64,000 nt of DNA from Burkholderiales bacterium. GTDB taxonomy: Bacteria > Pseudomonadota > Gammaproteobacteria > Burkholderiales > Burkholderiaceae_C. The stretch is from positions 558,001 to 622,000 of the forward strand of contig JADJDV010000007.1 in NCBI GenBank assembly GCA_016702555.1, read 5' to 3'. The notes beneath the pieces are model-generated. The model saw only the letters and a program-made list of their open reading frames with translations. It did not search any database and was not told the origin of the DNA. The position numbers were made by a program, and so were the translations under genes. Positions 26,051-33,656 of this stretch are shown here, one piece after another. The stretch's first letter is position 1. Each line of letters begins with the position of its first letter.

Positions 26051-27484
26051 TCACTCCGTCTTGGGTTCGTCCTTGCGCTCGACCAGGGTCTTGCTGACCT
26101 TGACCGGCTGACCCTTGAGCTGCAGCAGCGCCTGTTGCAGCGGGAAGTCCTTGCTGCTGCCGTACTCGGGCGGGCGACGTTCGGACGCCGGCTTGCGCGA
26201 TTCCTCTTCCAGCCGCTTCAGGGCCGCCTCGCGCTCCTTCTCGGCGGCGGGGTCTTTCTTCTCGGCCTCGCCACCGCTCAGGTGTTTGTCCAGGTCGGCT
26301 TCGCGCATGCGCAGCACCGCGAACGGACTGCCCTCGGCGGTGTCGTCGATCATGATGTCGGGCACGATGCCCTTGGCCTGGATGGTGTGGCCATTGGGGG
26401 TGTAGTAGCGCGCCGTGGTGATCTTCAAGGCGGTGTCGGGGCCGAGCGGGCGCACCGTCTGCACCGAGCCCTTGCCGAAGGTCTGGCTGCCCATGATGGT
26501 GGCGCGCTTGTGGTCCTGCAAGGCGCCGGCGACGATCTCGCTGGCCGAGGCAGAACCTTCGTTGACCAGCACCACCAGCGGCACCGATTTCAACGCCACC
26601 GGCAGTCGCTTGAGCGGGTCGGCGCCGCGGCGGCGCAGGTAGTCCTCGGGGCGCGCCTTGTAGACCGACTTGCTCTCCTCGATCTGGCCGTTGGTCGAGA
26701 CCACCGTCACGCCTTCCGGCAGGAAGGCCGCCGAGATCGCCACCGCCGCGTCCAGCAGGCCGCCCGGGTCGTTGCGCAGATCAAGCACCAGGCCCTTCAG
26801 ATGGGGCTCGCGCTTGTAGATGTCTTCCAGGCGGGTGACGAAGTCCTCCACCGTGCGCTCCTGGAACTGCGACAGGCGCAGCCAGGCGTAACCCGGCTCG
26901 ACCACCTTGGCTTTCACCGACTGGGTGCGGATTTCCTCGCGCACGATGGTGACCGGGAAGGTGCGGTTCTCGTCGCGCCGCAGAATCGTCAGCAGCACCT
27001 TGGTGCCCGGCTCGCCGCGCATGCGCTTGACCGCCTCGTTCAGCGACATGCCGCGCACCGCGGCTTCGTCCACGCGCGTGATCAGGTCGCCCGGCTTGAG
27101 ACCGGCGCGGTCGGCCGGCGAGCCTTCGATCGGCGAGACCACGCGGATCAGGCCATCTTCCTGCGTGATCTCGATGCCCACGCCGACGAACTTGCCGGTG
27201 GTGCCTTCGCGGAATTCCTTGAAGCTCTTCTTGTCGAAATACTGCGAGTGCGGGTCCAGGCTGGACACCATGCCCGAGATGGCGTCGGTGATCAGCTTCT
27301 TCTCGTCCACCGGCTCGACGTAATCGGACTTGATCATGCCGAACACGGCGGCCAGTTGCTGCAGCTCTTCCAGCGGCAGCGGTGCCATGGTGCCGCGCGC
27401 CACGGTCTGCAGCGACACCGTGGTGAGCGCGCCAGCCAGCGCGCCTACGGCAATCCAGCCGGCGATCTTGGTTCTCTGGCTCAT
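26051..27484 (-). CDS. S41 family C-terminal processing peptidase (CtpA-like)
   Basis: The 477-residue protein has an N-terminal signal/anchor helix (residues 5-25), then a helical region and a PDZ domain (about 85-165: GVGIEITQEDGLIRVVSPIEGSPADRAGLKPGDLI). The S41 protease core carries the catalytic Ser in NEGSASASEIVAGALQDHKRA and Lys in GSQTFGKGSVQTV. The last 80 residues are charged and probably flexible. It acts in the periplasm, trimming or degrading proteins from their C-termini. The start MSQRTKIAG at 27484 was preferred to an upstream in-frame codon because it begins directly before the signal helix. Confidence 0.93.
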   Translation of the reverse strand: MSQRTKIAGWIAVGALAGALTTVSLQTVARGTMAPLPLEELQQLAAVFGMIKSDYVEPVDEKKLITDAISGMVSSLDPHSQYFDKKSFKEFREGTTGKFVGVGIEITQEDGLIRVVSPIEGSPADRAGLKPGDLITRVDEAAVRGMSLNEAVKRMRGEPGTKVLLTILRRDENRTFPVTIVREEIRTQSVKAKVVEPGYAWLRLSQFQERTVEDFVTRLEDIYKREPHLKGLVLDLRNDPGGLLDAAVAISAAFLPEGVTVVSTNGQIEESKSVYKARPEDYLRRRGADPLKRLPVALKSVPLVVLVNEGSASASEIVAGALQDHKRATIMGSQTFGKGSVQTVRPLGPDTALKITTARYYTPNGHTIQAKGIVPDIMIDDTAEGSPFAVLRMREADLDKHLSGGEAEKKDPAAEKEREAALKRLEEESRKPASERRPPEYGSSKDFPLQQALLQLKGQPVKVSKTLVERKDEPKTE

Positions 27485-27587
27485 GGTGTCGGGTTTCCTT
27501 GGGGCGCGGGCAATCAATATACAGGGCTTGGCCCGCTTAGGGGCGGGCGGCGGGGTTGAAGTTCCGTGATGGCCGGCAGTTGGCGGG

Positions 27588-28331
27588 CTAGGCCTTGCCC
27601 TGGCTGGCCACCGCCGCCGCCGCCCGGGCCGCGGCTTCGGCGTCGCCCAGGTACTGGCTGCGGATCGGCTTCAGGTCGGCGTCCAGCTCGTACACCAGCG
27701 GAATGCCGTTGGGAATGTTCAGACCGACGATGTCCTGGTCGGAGACCCCGTCCAGGTACTTCACCAGGGCGCGGATCGAATTGCCATGCGCCGACACCAC
27801 CAGGCGCCGGCCTGCGCGGATGGCGGGCGCCATCGACTCGTCCCAGAACGGCAGCACGCGCTCGACGGTGTCCTTCAGGCACTCGGTCAGCGGCACCTCG
27901 CCGGGGGCGAGCCGGGCGTAGCGCGGATCGTCCTGTTCGCCGCGCGGGTCGCCTGGCGGCAGCGCGGGCGGCGGCGTGTCGTAGCTGCGGCGCCAGATGT
28001 GCACCTGCTCGTCGCCGTACTGCCGCGCCGTCTCGGCCTTGTTCAGCCCCTGCAGCGCGCCGTAGTGGCGCTCGTTCAGGCGCCAGTGCTTGACGGTGGG
28101 CAGCCACAGGCGGTCCATCTCGTCCAGTGCCAGGTGCAGCGTGCGGATGGCGCGCGTCAGCACGCTGGTGTAGGCGACGTCGAAGTCGTAGCCCTCGGCC
28201 TTCAGCAGGCGGCCGGCCTGCTTGGCCTGTTCGATGCCGGTGGGCGTCAGGTCGACGTCGGTCCAGCCGGTGAAGCGGTTTTCGAGGTTCCAGGTGGATT
28301 CGCCGTGGCGGATCAGGACAAGCTTGTGCAT
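27588..28331 (-). CDS. gpmA: 2,3-bisphosphoglycerate-dependent phosphoglycerate mutase
   Basis: The 247-residue glycolytic/gluconeogenic enzyme interconverts 3- and 2-phosphoglycerate. The phosphohistidine motif is LIRHGESTWNLENRFTGWTDVDLT at the N-terminus, with conserved LNERHYGALQGLNKAET and the second catalytic histidine in VVSAHGNSIRALVKYLDG. The start MHKLVLIRHG at 28331 fits the family; the upstream extension does not. The C-terminus has an extra Ala-rich tail. It is divergent from the rhodanese-grxC-secB-gpsA run, a common arrangement in Burkholderiales. Confidence 0.96.
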   Translation of the reverse strand: MHKLVLIRHGESTWNLENRFTGWTDVDLTPTGIEQAKQAGRLLKAEGYDFDVAYTSVLTRAIRTLHLALDEMDRLWLPTVKHWRLNERHYGALQGLNKAETARQYGDEQVHIWRRSYDTPPPALPPGDPRGEQDDPRYARLAPGEVPLTECLKDTVERVLPFWDESMAPAIRAGRRLVVSAHGNSIRALVKYLDGVSDQDIVGLNIPNGIPLVYELDADLKPIRSQYLGDAEAAARAAAAVASQGKA

Positions 28332-28456
28332 CGGGCGCAGTATCAACGGGTCAATCACCGCCGGCATGGCGGGCGCAAACCAAGCATTTTAGAATCCTCC
28401 ACTGACAGAGCGCGCAGCCGCGCGCTTCATCGCGGCAACCAAGAAGGGTATTGAAC

Positions 28457-28864
28457 GTGGATTTCCTGCAGGCGAACTGGATGCTGATCCTGGTGGCGCT
28501 GGCGTCGGGCGGCATGCTGCTGGCACCGATGCTGACCGGCGGCGGTGGCGTGGGCATCACACCGGCGGCGGCGGTGCAGTTGATCAACCGCGAGAAGGCG
28601 GTGGTGATCGATGTCTGCGAGACGGCGGAATACCAGGCGGCCCATGTCGGCGGCGCCAAGAGCATTCCGCTGGGTGAACTCGAGGCCAAGCTGCCTGGCG
28701 TGGTGAAGAACAAGGCCACGCCGCTGGTGCTGGTGTGCGCCTCGGGCATGCGCTCGGGCCGCGCCGTCGGCGTTGCCAAGAAGCTGGGCTACGAGAACGT
28801 GCAGTCGCTGTCCGGCGGCCTGAAGAGCTGGCGCGAGGCCAACCTGCCGATCGAGAAGGCCTGA
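28457..28864 (+). CDS. Rhodanese-like domain protein, membrane-anchored
   Basis: The 135-residue protein has one N-terminal membrane helix (WMLILVALASGGMLLAPML) and a rhodanese domain with the active-site cysteine in LVLVCASGMRSGRA. It resembles the YibN-like proteins found before grxC and secB. The start is set at a GTG eight bases after AGAAGGG; a TTG at 28451 is the alternative but sits too close to that site. Sulfur transfer or cysteine-persulfide handling at the membrane is inferred from the fold. Confidence 0.87.
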   Translation: MDFLQANWMLILVALASGGMLLAPMLTGGGGVGITPAAAVQLINREKAVVIDVCETAEYQAAHVGGAKSIPLGELEAKLPGVVKNKATPLVLVCASGMRSGRAVGVAKKLGYENVQSLSGGLKSWREANLPIEKA

Positions 28865-28868
28865 CGTC

Positions 28869-29144
28869 GTGCCCCACGTCACCCGACCCCACATCAAGAT
28901 GTACGCCACCGCCAGTTGCCCGTACTGCATCCGCGCCAAGCAGATACTGGCGGCCAAGGGCATCGAGCAGATCGAGGAAATCCGCGTCGATCTCGAGCCG
29001 GCGCAGCGCCTGGCGATGATGGAAATCACCGGCCGCCGCACCGTGCCGCAAATCTTCATCGGCGACACCCATGTGGGTGGCCACGATGACCTGGTGGCAC
29101 TCGACGCGCAGGGCGCGCTTGACCCGCTGCTGGCGGGTGCCTGA
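28869..29144 (+). CDS. grxC: Glutaredoxin 3
   Basis: The 91-residue dithiol glutaredoxin has the active site CPYC in MYATASCPYCIRAKQIL, the cis-proline loop RTVPQIFIG and the glutathione-binding GGHDDL. It reduces glutathione-mixed disulfides in the cytoplasm. The likely start is a GTG at 28869, four bases after the rhodanese stop; no ATG precedes the conserved first strand. It lies between the rhodanese gene and secB, as in many proteobacteria. Confidence 0.95.
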   Translation: MPHVTRPHIKMYATASCPYCIRAKQILAAKGIEQIEEIRVDLEPAQRLAMMEITGRRTVPQIFIGDTHVGGHDDLVALDAQGALDPLLAGA

Positions 29145-29223
29145 CTGAGATAATGGTCGCATGGCGAGACGCCCGGGTGGGCGCTCGCTGGCACTTTTCA
29201 ACTTCCCCGAAACGAGAAATTCC

Positions 29224-29676
29224 ATGGCCGACACCGATCCCGTGTTCAACATCCAGCGCGTCTACCTGAAAGAGGCCTCGCTGGAGCAGCCCAACTCGCC
29301 CGCCATCCTGCTGGAGCAGGAGCAGCCGGCGGTGGAGATCAACCTGGGCGTGAACGCCGAGAACGTGGCCGAGGGCGTGTTCGAGATCACCGTCACCGCC
29401 ACCGTGCAGACCAAGATCGCCGACAAGACCGTGTTCCTGTGCGAATGCAAGCAGGCCGGCATCTTCGAGATCCGCAACATCCCTGAAGAACAGATGGCCG
29501 GGGTGGTCGGCATCGCCTGCCCGCAGATCGTCTACCCTTACCTGCGCGGCAACGTGGCCGACCTGATCCAGCGCGGTGGCTTCCCGCCCGTGCACCTGGC
29601 CGAGATCAACTTCCAGTCGATGTACGAGCAGCAACAGGCGGCCCAGCAGGACGCCTCGCCCATCATCACCCAGTAA
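29224..29676 (+). CDS. secB: Protein-export chaperone SecB
   Basis: The 150-residue chaperone holds preproteins unfolded for SecA. Typical stretches are PVFNIQRVYLKEASLEQPNSPAIL, VFEITVTATV, VFLCECKQAGIFEI, GIACPQIVYPYLRGNVADLIQRGGFPPVHLAEINFQ and an acidic/polar tail. The start MADTDPVF was chosen over the upstream open frame because residues before it are not SecB-like. gpsA follows after 33 bp, the usual gene order. Confidence 0.97.
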   Translation: MADTDPVFNIQRVYLKEASLEQPNSPAILLEQEQPAVEINLGVNAENVAEGVFEITVTATVQTKIADKTVFLCECKQAGIFEIRNIPEEQMAGVVGIACPQIVYPYLRGNVADLIQRGGFPPVHLAEINFQSMYEQQQAAQQDASPIITQ

Positions 29677-29709
29677 GCGCCTGCCCATGGCCGCGTCGCC
29701 CCGCCCGTC

Positions 29710-30735
29710 ATGAAGATCATCGTCATTGGCGCCGGCGCCTGGGGCACGGCCCTGGCGGTCAGCGCGGCACGCAACCCGGCCGGCCACCACGTGGTGCTGT
29801 GGGCGCGCGATGGCGCGCAGGCGCAGGCCATGGACCGCGCGCGCGAGAATGCGCGCTACCTGCCCGGCATTCCGCTGCCGCGCGAGCTGGCGGTGCGCGG
29901 CGGTGACGTCGCCTCGCTGCTGGAGGCCGCGCCCCAGGCCGACCTGCTGATCGTCGCCACGCCGGTGGCGGGGCTGCGCCCCACGCTGGAATTGCTGCGC
30001 GATACGCGCGTGCCGATCGGCTGGCTGTGCAAGGGCTTCGAGCCGGCGCAGGACCCGGCCGCGCCGCGTCCGTTCGGCCTGCTGCCGCATGAAATCCAGG
30101 CCCAGATCGCGCCTGGTCTGCAGGCAGGTTCGCTGAGCGGCCCCAGCTTCGCGCAGGAAGTCGCGCGCGGCCAGCCCACGGCCCTGGTCGCCGCCAGCCG
30201 CTACGCGCCAGTCCGGCACGCCATGGTCGAGGCCTTCCACGGCCCCACGCTGCGCGTGTACGGCAATGAAGACCTGATCGGTGTCGAAGTCGGTGGCGCC
30301 GTCAAGAACGTGCTGGCGATCGCCACCGGCCTCGCCGATGGCCTGAACCTGGGCCTGAATGCGCGCGCCGCGCTGATCACGCGCGGCCTGGCCGAGATCG
30401 CCCGCCTGGGCGCGGCACTGGGGGCCCACGCCGAGACCTTCATGGGCCTGTCGGGCCTGGGCGACCTGGTGCTGACCGCCACCGGCGACTTGAGCCGCAA
30501 CCGCCGCGTCGGCCTGCTGCTGGCCGAAGGCAAGAGCCTGCAGGACGCCGTGCAGTCGCTCGGCCACGTTGCCGAGGGCGTGTACAGCGCCCGCACCGTG
30601 CTGCAGCGCGCCCGCCACCTGGGCGTCGACATGCCCATCACCGAATGCGTGGTCGGCCTGCTCGATGGCGAACTCAAGCCGGTGGAGGCGGTGGCGGCGC
30701 TGATGGGGCGCGATCCGAAGGGCGAGTTGCTGTAG
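29710..30735 (+). CDS. gpsA: Glycerol-3-phosphate dehydrogenase [NAD(P)+]
   Basis: The 341-residue enzyme makes sn-glycerol-3-phosphate for phospholipid synthesis. The N-terminal Rossmann motif is IIVIGAGAWGTALAVSAA. Further motifs are WLCKGFE, LSGPSFAQEVARGQPTALV, GVEVGGAVKNVLAIATG (catalytic Lys), and the substrate-binding FMGLSGLGDLVLTATGDLSRNRRVG. Length is normal for the family. It is the last gene of the rhodanese-grxC-secB-gpsA run and is followed by the convergent tRNA-Leu gene. Confidence 0.97.
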   Translation: MKIIVIGAGAWGTALAVSAARNPAGHHVVLWARDGAQAQAMDRARENARYLPGIPLPRELAVRGGDVASLLEAAPQADLLIVATPVAGLRPTLELLRDTRVPIGWLCKGFEPAQDPAAPRPFGLLPHEIQAQIAPGLQAGSLSGPSFAQEVARGQPTALVAASRYAPVRHAMVEAFHGPTLRVYGNEDLIGVEVGGAVKNVLAIATGLADGLNLGLNARAALITRGLAEIARLGAALGAHAETFMGLSGLGDLVLTATGDLSRNRRVGLLLAEGKSLQDAVQSLGHVAEGVYSARTVLQRARHLGVDMPITECVVGLLDGELKPVEAVAALMGRDPKGELL

Positions 30736-30782
30736 CCAAAGCCCGATGGGATGGTCTGCCAGCGCGGTCTGTCGAAATCAAT

Positions 30783-30819
30783 AAAAAAGTCCGCACGCTT
30801 GTGACAAGCATGCGGACTT
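30783..30819 (-). terminator. Rho-independent terminator of tRNA-Leu
   Basis: A 14-bp stem with one mismatch (agtccgcacgcttg against agtccgcatgcttg) closes on a 3-base loop. Read on the minus strand it is followed by a run of Ts. It lies just after the 3' end of tRNA-Leu and may also stop gpsA transcription. Confidence 0.8.
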
Positions 30820-30824
30820 ATCAA

Positions 30825-30909
30825 TGGTACCCGGAGCCGGACTCGAACCGGCACACCTTGCGGCGGGGGATTTTGAATCCCCTGCGTCTACCGATTCCGC
30901 CATCCGGGC
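30825..30909 (-). tRNA. tRNA-Leu (anticodon CAA)
   Basis: Read on the minus strand, an 85-base class II tRNA with encoded CCA. The acceptor stem is gcccgga paired with tccgggt, followed by A and CCA. The D-loop has aatcggtagacgc, the anticodon loop is attCAAaatc, a long variable arm is present, and the T-arm has ggttcgagtcc. It has its own terminator downstream and lies between gpsA and cysM. Confidence 0.95.
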
Positions 30910-30950
30910 GCTGCGATAGCCAAGCCCAAAATTATGGCACAGTGGCGCCC

Positions 30951-31853
30951 ATGGACTACCCAAGCATCGAAGAAACGATCGGCGACACGCCCCTGGTGCG
31001 GCTGCAGCGCGTGGGCGCGGATGAGAACCTTCGGCGTGGCAACGTCGTGCTGGCCAAGCTGGAGGGCAACAACCCGGCTGGCTCCGTGAAGGACCGGCCG
31101 GCGCTGTCGATGATCCGCCGCGCCGAGGAGCGCGGCGAGATCAAGCCGGGCGACACCCTGATCGAGGCCACCAGCGGCAACACCGGCATTGCGCTGGCGA
31201 TGGTGGCGGCGATGGCCGGCTACCGCATGGTGCTGATCATGCCGGAGGACTTGTCGGTCGAGCGCGCGCAGACCATGAAGGCGTTCGGCGCCGAGTTGAT
31301 CCTGACACCGCGCTCGGGCGGGATGGAGTACGCGCGCGACCTGGCCGACAAGATGGTGGCGCAGGGCAAGGGTTTCATGCTGGATCAGTTCGCCAACGCC
31401 GACAACCCGCGCATCCATTACGAGACCACCGGCCCCGAGCTGTGGCAGCAGACAGGTGGGCGCATCACGCATTTCGTTAGCGCCATGGGCACCACCGGCA
31501 CCATCACCGGCGTGTCGCGCTATCTGAAGGAGCGCAACCCCAAGGTCTGGATCGTTGGCGCCCAACCGTCGGAAGGCTCGCGCATCCCGGGCATCCGCAA
31601 ATGGCCCGAGGAATACCTGCCCAAGATCTACGACGCCACGGCGGTCGACGAGGAGATGCTGGTTGATCAGCTCGATGCCGAGGACATGGCGCGACGGCTG
31701 GCGTGCGAGGAGGGCATCTTCGGCGGCATCTCCTCCGGCGGCGCGGCCTGGGTGGCGCAACAGATTGCCTTGCGCGAGCGGGACGCCACCATCGCCTTCG
31801 TGGTCTGCGACCGGGGCGATCGCTATCTGTCGACCGGCGTGTTTCCGGCTTGA
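30951..31853 (+). CDS. cysM: Cysteine synthase B (CysM)
   Basis: The 300-residue PLP enzyme makes cysteine from O-acetylserine and sulfide, and CysM-type members also accept thiosulfate to give S-sulfocysteine. The PLP lysine lies in EGNNPAGSVKDRPA. The substrate loop is EATSGNTGIALAM. The GTTGTITGVSRYLKE phosphate site and the CysM-like EGSRIPGIRKWPEEYLPKIYD are clear. The start ATG gives MDYPSIEETIGDTPLVRL, the family N-terminus. tusA and a YeeE/TsuA-like gene nearby fit with thiosulfate use. Confidence 0.93.
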   Translation: MDYPSIEETIGDTPLVRLQRVGADENLRRGNVVLAKLEGNNPAGSVKDRPALSMIRRAEERGEIKPGDTLIEATSGNTGIALAMVAAMAGYRMVLIMPEDLSVERAQTMKAFGAELILTPRSGGMEYARDLADKMVAQGKGFMLDQFANADNPRIHYETTGPELWQQTGGRITHFVSAMGTTGTITGVSRYLKERNPKVWIVGAQPSEGSRIPGIRKWPEEYLPKIYDATAVDEEMLVDQLDAEDMARRLACEEGIFGGISSGGAAWVAQQIALRERDATIAFVVCDRGDRYLSTGVFPA

Positions 31854-31892
31854 TCTGAAGCCTGGCCTCGGGCGCTGGCGGTCGGCGGCGCC

Positions 31893-32462
31893 ATGTCAGA
31901 ACAACAACAGCTTATGAGTTCCTGGAAATTCTGCCCCCAATGCGCCAGCCCGCTGGCGATGATCGTCGCCGAGGAAGACGCCGGCCCGGTCGAGCGCTTG
32001 CGCTGCGCGGCCTGCAGCTTCACGCACTGGAACAACCCGGTGCCGGTGCTGGCGGCGATCGTCGAATACCAGGGCAAGGTGCTGCTGGCGCGCAACGCGC
32101 TGTGGCCGAGCAAGATGTTCGCGCTGATCACCGGCTTCATGGAGGCGGGCGAGTCGGCCTACGAAGGCATCGCGCGCGAGATCAAGGAAGAAACCAAGCT
32201 CGACACGCGATCGCTCGACCTGGTCGGCGTGTACGACTTCCAGCGCATGAACCAGGTCATCATCGCCTTCCACGCCGTGTGTGAGGGCGAGGTGCGCCTG
32301 TCGCCCGAGCTGGTCGACTGGCGCCTTTATGAGCTGCCGGATTTGAAGTGCTGGCCCGCGGGCACCGGCTACGCGCTGGCCGACTGGCTGCGCACGCGCG
32401 GGCACGAGCCGGTCTTCTTCACCGCCGAGGAGAATGCCGAGCGGCGGCGCGGCCTCGATTGA
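31893..32462 (+). CDS. Nudix hydrolase with N-terminal zinc ribbon
   Basis: The 189-residue protein has an N-terminal zinc ribbon (FCPQCASPL ... LRCAACSF) and a Nudix domain with the box GFMEAGESAYEGIAREIKEETKLD. This is a compact NudC-like arrangement, but the NADH-pyrophosphatase signature downstream of the Nudix box is not clear, so substrate is left open (NAD(H), nucleoside diphosphate derivatives). Two ATGs are possible (31893 or 31914). It lies between cysM and tusA on the same strand. Confidence 0.85.
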   Translation: MSEQQQLMSSWKFCPQCASPLAMIVAEEDAGPVERLRCAACSFTHWNNPVPVLAAIVEYQGKVLLARNALWPSKMFALITGFMEAGESAYEGIAREIKEETKLDTRSLDLVGVYDFQRMNQVIIAFHAVCEGEVRLSPELVDWRLYELPDLKCWPAGTGYALADWLRTRGHEPVFFTAEENAERRRGLD

Positions 32463-32476
32463 CCGACAATCGGCGC

Positions 32477-32704
32477 ATGGACATTGCCAAGGAAGTCGAC
32501 GCGCGCGGGCTGAACTGCCCGCTGCCCATTCTGAAAGCCAAGAAAGGTCTGGCCGAACTGCAGAGCGGCCAGTTGCTGCGCGTGCTGTCCACCGACCCCG
32601 GTTCGGTGCGCGATTTTCAGGCCTTTGCCAAGCAGACCGGCAACGAACTGGTCGATCAGCAGACCGCGGGCGACGAGTTCACCCACGTGCTGCGGCGGCG
32701 CTGA
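32477..32704 (+). CDS. tusA: Sulfurtransferase TusA family protein
   Basis: The 75-residue protein has the TusA/SirA fold, with the sulfur-carrying cysteine in ARGLNCPLPILKAKKGL and the GxLLRVLSTDPGSVRDFQAFAKQTGNELV region. TusA passes persulfide sulfur in tRNA 2-thiouridine formation or to other sulfur pathways. It begins 14 bp after the Nudix gene. Small size and missing extra domains agree with TusA rather than YeeD fusion proteins. Confidence 0.9.
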   Translation: MDIAKEVDARGLNCPLPILKAKKGLAELQSGQLLRVLSTDPGSVRDFQAFAKQTGNELVDQQTAGDEFTHVLRRR

Positions 32705-32714
32705 GCGCGGCCGC

Positions 32715-33605
32715 TCACAGCAGCGCCAGCGTCTTCAGGTACTCACGAAACGGTGTGCCCATCTGGGGGTGCTGCAGGGCCAGCTCCACCGTGGCTTGCA
32801 AAAAGCCTTCCTTGCTGCCGCAATCGTAGCGCTTGCCGGCGTATTGGTAGGCGTACACGCGCTCGCTCTGCATCAGGCGGGCAATCGCATCGGTGAGCTG
32901 GATCTCGCCGCCGGCGCCGGGCGGCTGGCGGCGAATTTCGTCGAAGATGCGCGGCGTGAGGATGTAGCGGCCCGCCACGCCCATGCGCGAGGGCGCTTGC
33001 TGGGGTGCGGGTTTCTCGACGATCTTCTCGATGCTGATCAGGCGTTCTCCGGCCGGTGAGCCGGCGACGATGCCGTAGCGTCGCACCTGATCGGGCGGCA
33101 CCTCCTGCACCGCCAGCACCGAGCGGCCCAGCGATTCGAAGGCGTGCGCCATCTGCGCCAGCACCGGCTGGCCGTCCAAGGGGCCGACCATCAGGTCATC
33201 GGCCAGCAGCACGGCAAACGGTCGCTCGCCGACGATGTGGGCGGCGCACAGCACCGCATGGCCCAGACCCAGCGAGCGCGGCTGGCGCACGTAGGTGCAG
33301 TCCATGTCGGCCGGCGACACGGCGCGCACTACGTCCAGCAACTCGGCCTTGCCGGCGGATTCCAGCTCGCTCTCCAGTTCGTAGGCGGTGTCGAAGTGGT
33401 CCTCGATGGCGCGCTTGCTGCGCCCGGTGACGAACACCATGTGGCGCACGCCGGCGGCGTAGGCTTCTTCCACCGCGTACTGGATCAGCGGCTTGTCGAC
33501 GATCGGCAGCATCTCCTTGGGGCTGGCCTTGGTGGCCGGCAGAAAGCGGGTGCCGAGACCGGCGACGGGAAAGACGGCGGTGTTGACCAGGCGGGGTGTG
33601 GACAT
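32715..33605 (-). CDS. galU: UTP--glucose-1-phosphate uridylyltransferase GalU
   Basis: The 296-residue nucleotidyltransferase makes UDP-glucose for envelope polysaccharides. The nucleotide-binding motif is VFPVAGLGTRFLPATKASPKEMLPIVDKPLIQY. Further conserved parts are GRSKRAIEDHFDTAYELE, RQPRSLGLGHAVLCA, FAVLLADDLM and AGRYILTPRIFDEI. Length and motifs match bacterial GalU. It stands between tusA (convergent) and valS, and may be co-transcribed with valS, whose stop lies at a 51-bp distance. Confidence 0.96.
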   Translation of the reverse strand: MSTPRLVNTAVFPVAGLGTRFLPATKASPKEMLPIVDKPLIQYAVEEAYAAGVRHMVFVTGRSKRAIEDHFDTAYELESELESAGKAELLDVVRAVSPADMDCTYVRQPRSLGLGHAVLCAAHIVGERPFAVLLADDLMVGPLDGQPVLAQMAHAFESLGRSVLAVQEVPPDQVRRYGIVAGSPAGERLISIEKIVEKPAPQQAPSRMGVAGRYILTPRIFDEIRRQPPGAGGEIQLTDAIARLMQSERVYAYQYAGKRYDCGSKEGFLQATVELALQHPQMGTPFREYLKTLALL

Positions 33606-33656
33606 GGCTTGGCGCGGTTGGTGAATATGCGGCAGGGGTCGTCGGCCAAGCTGGAT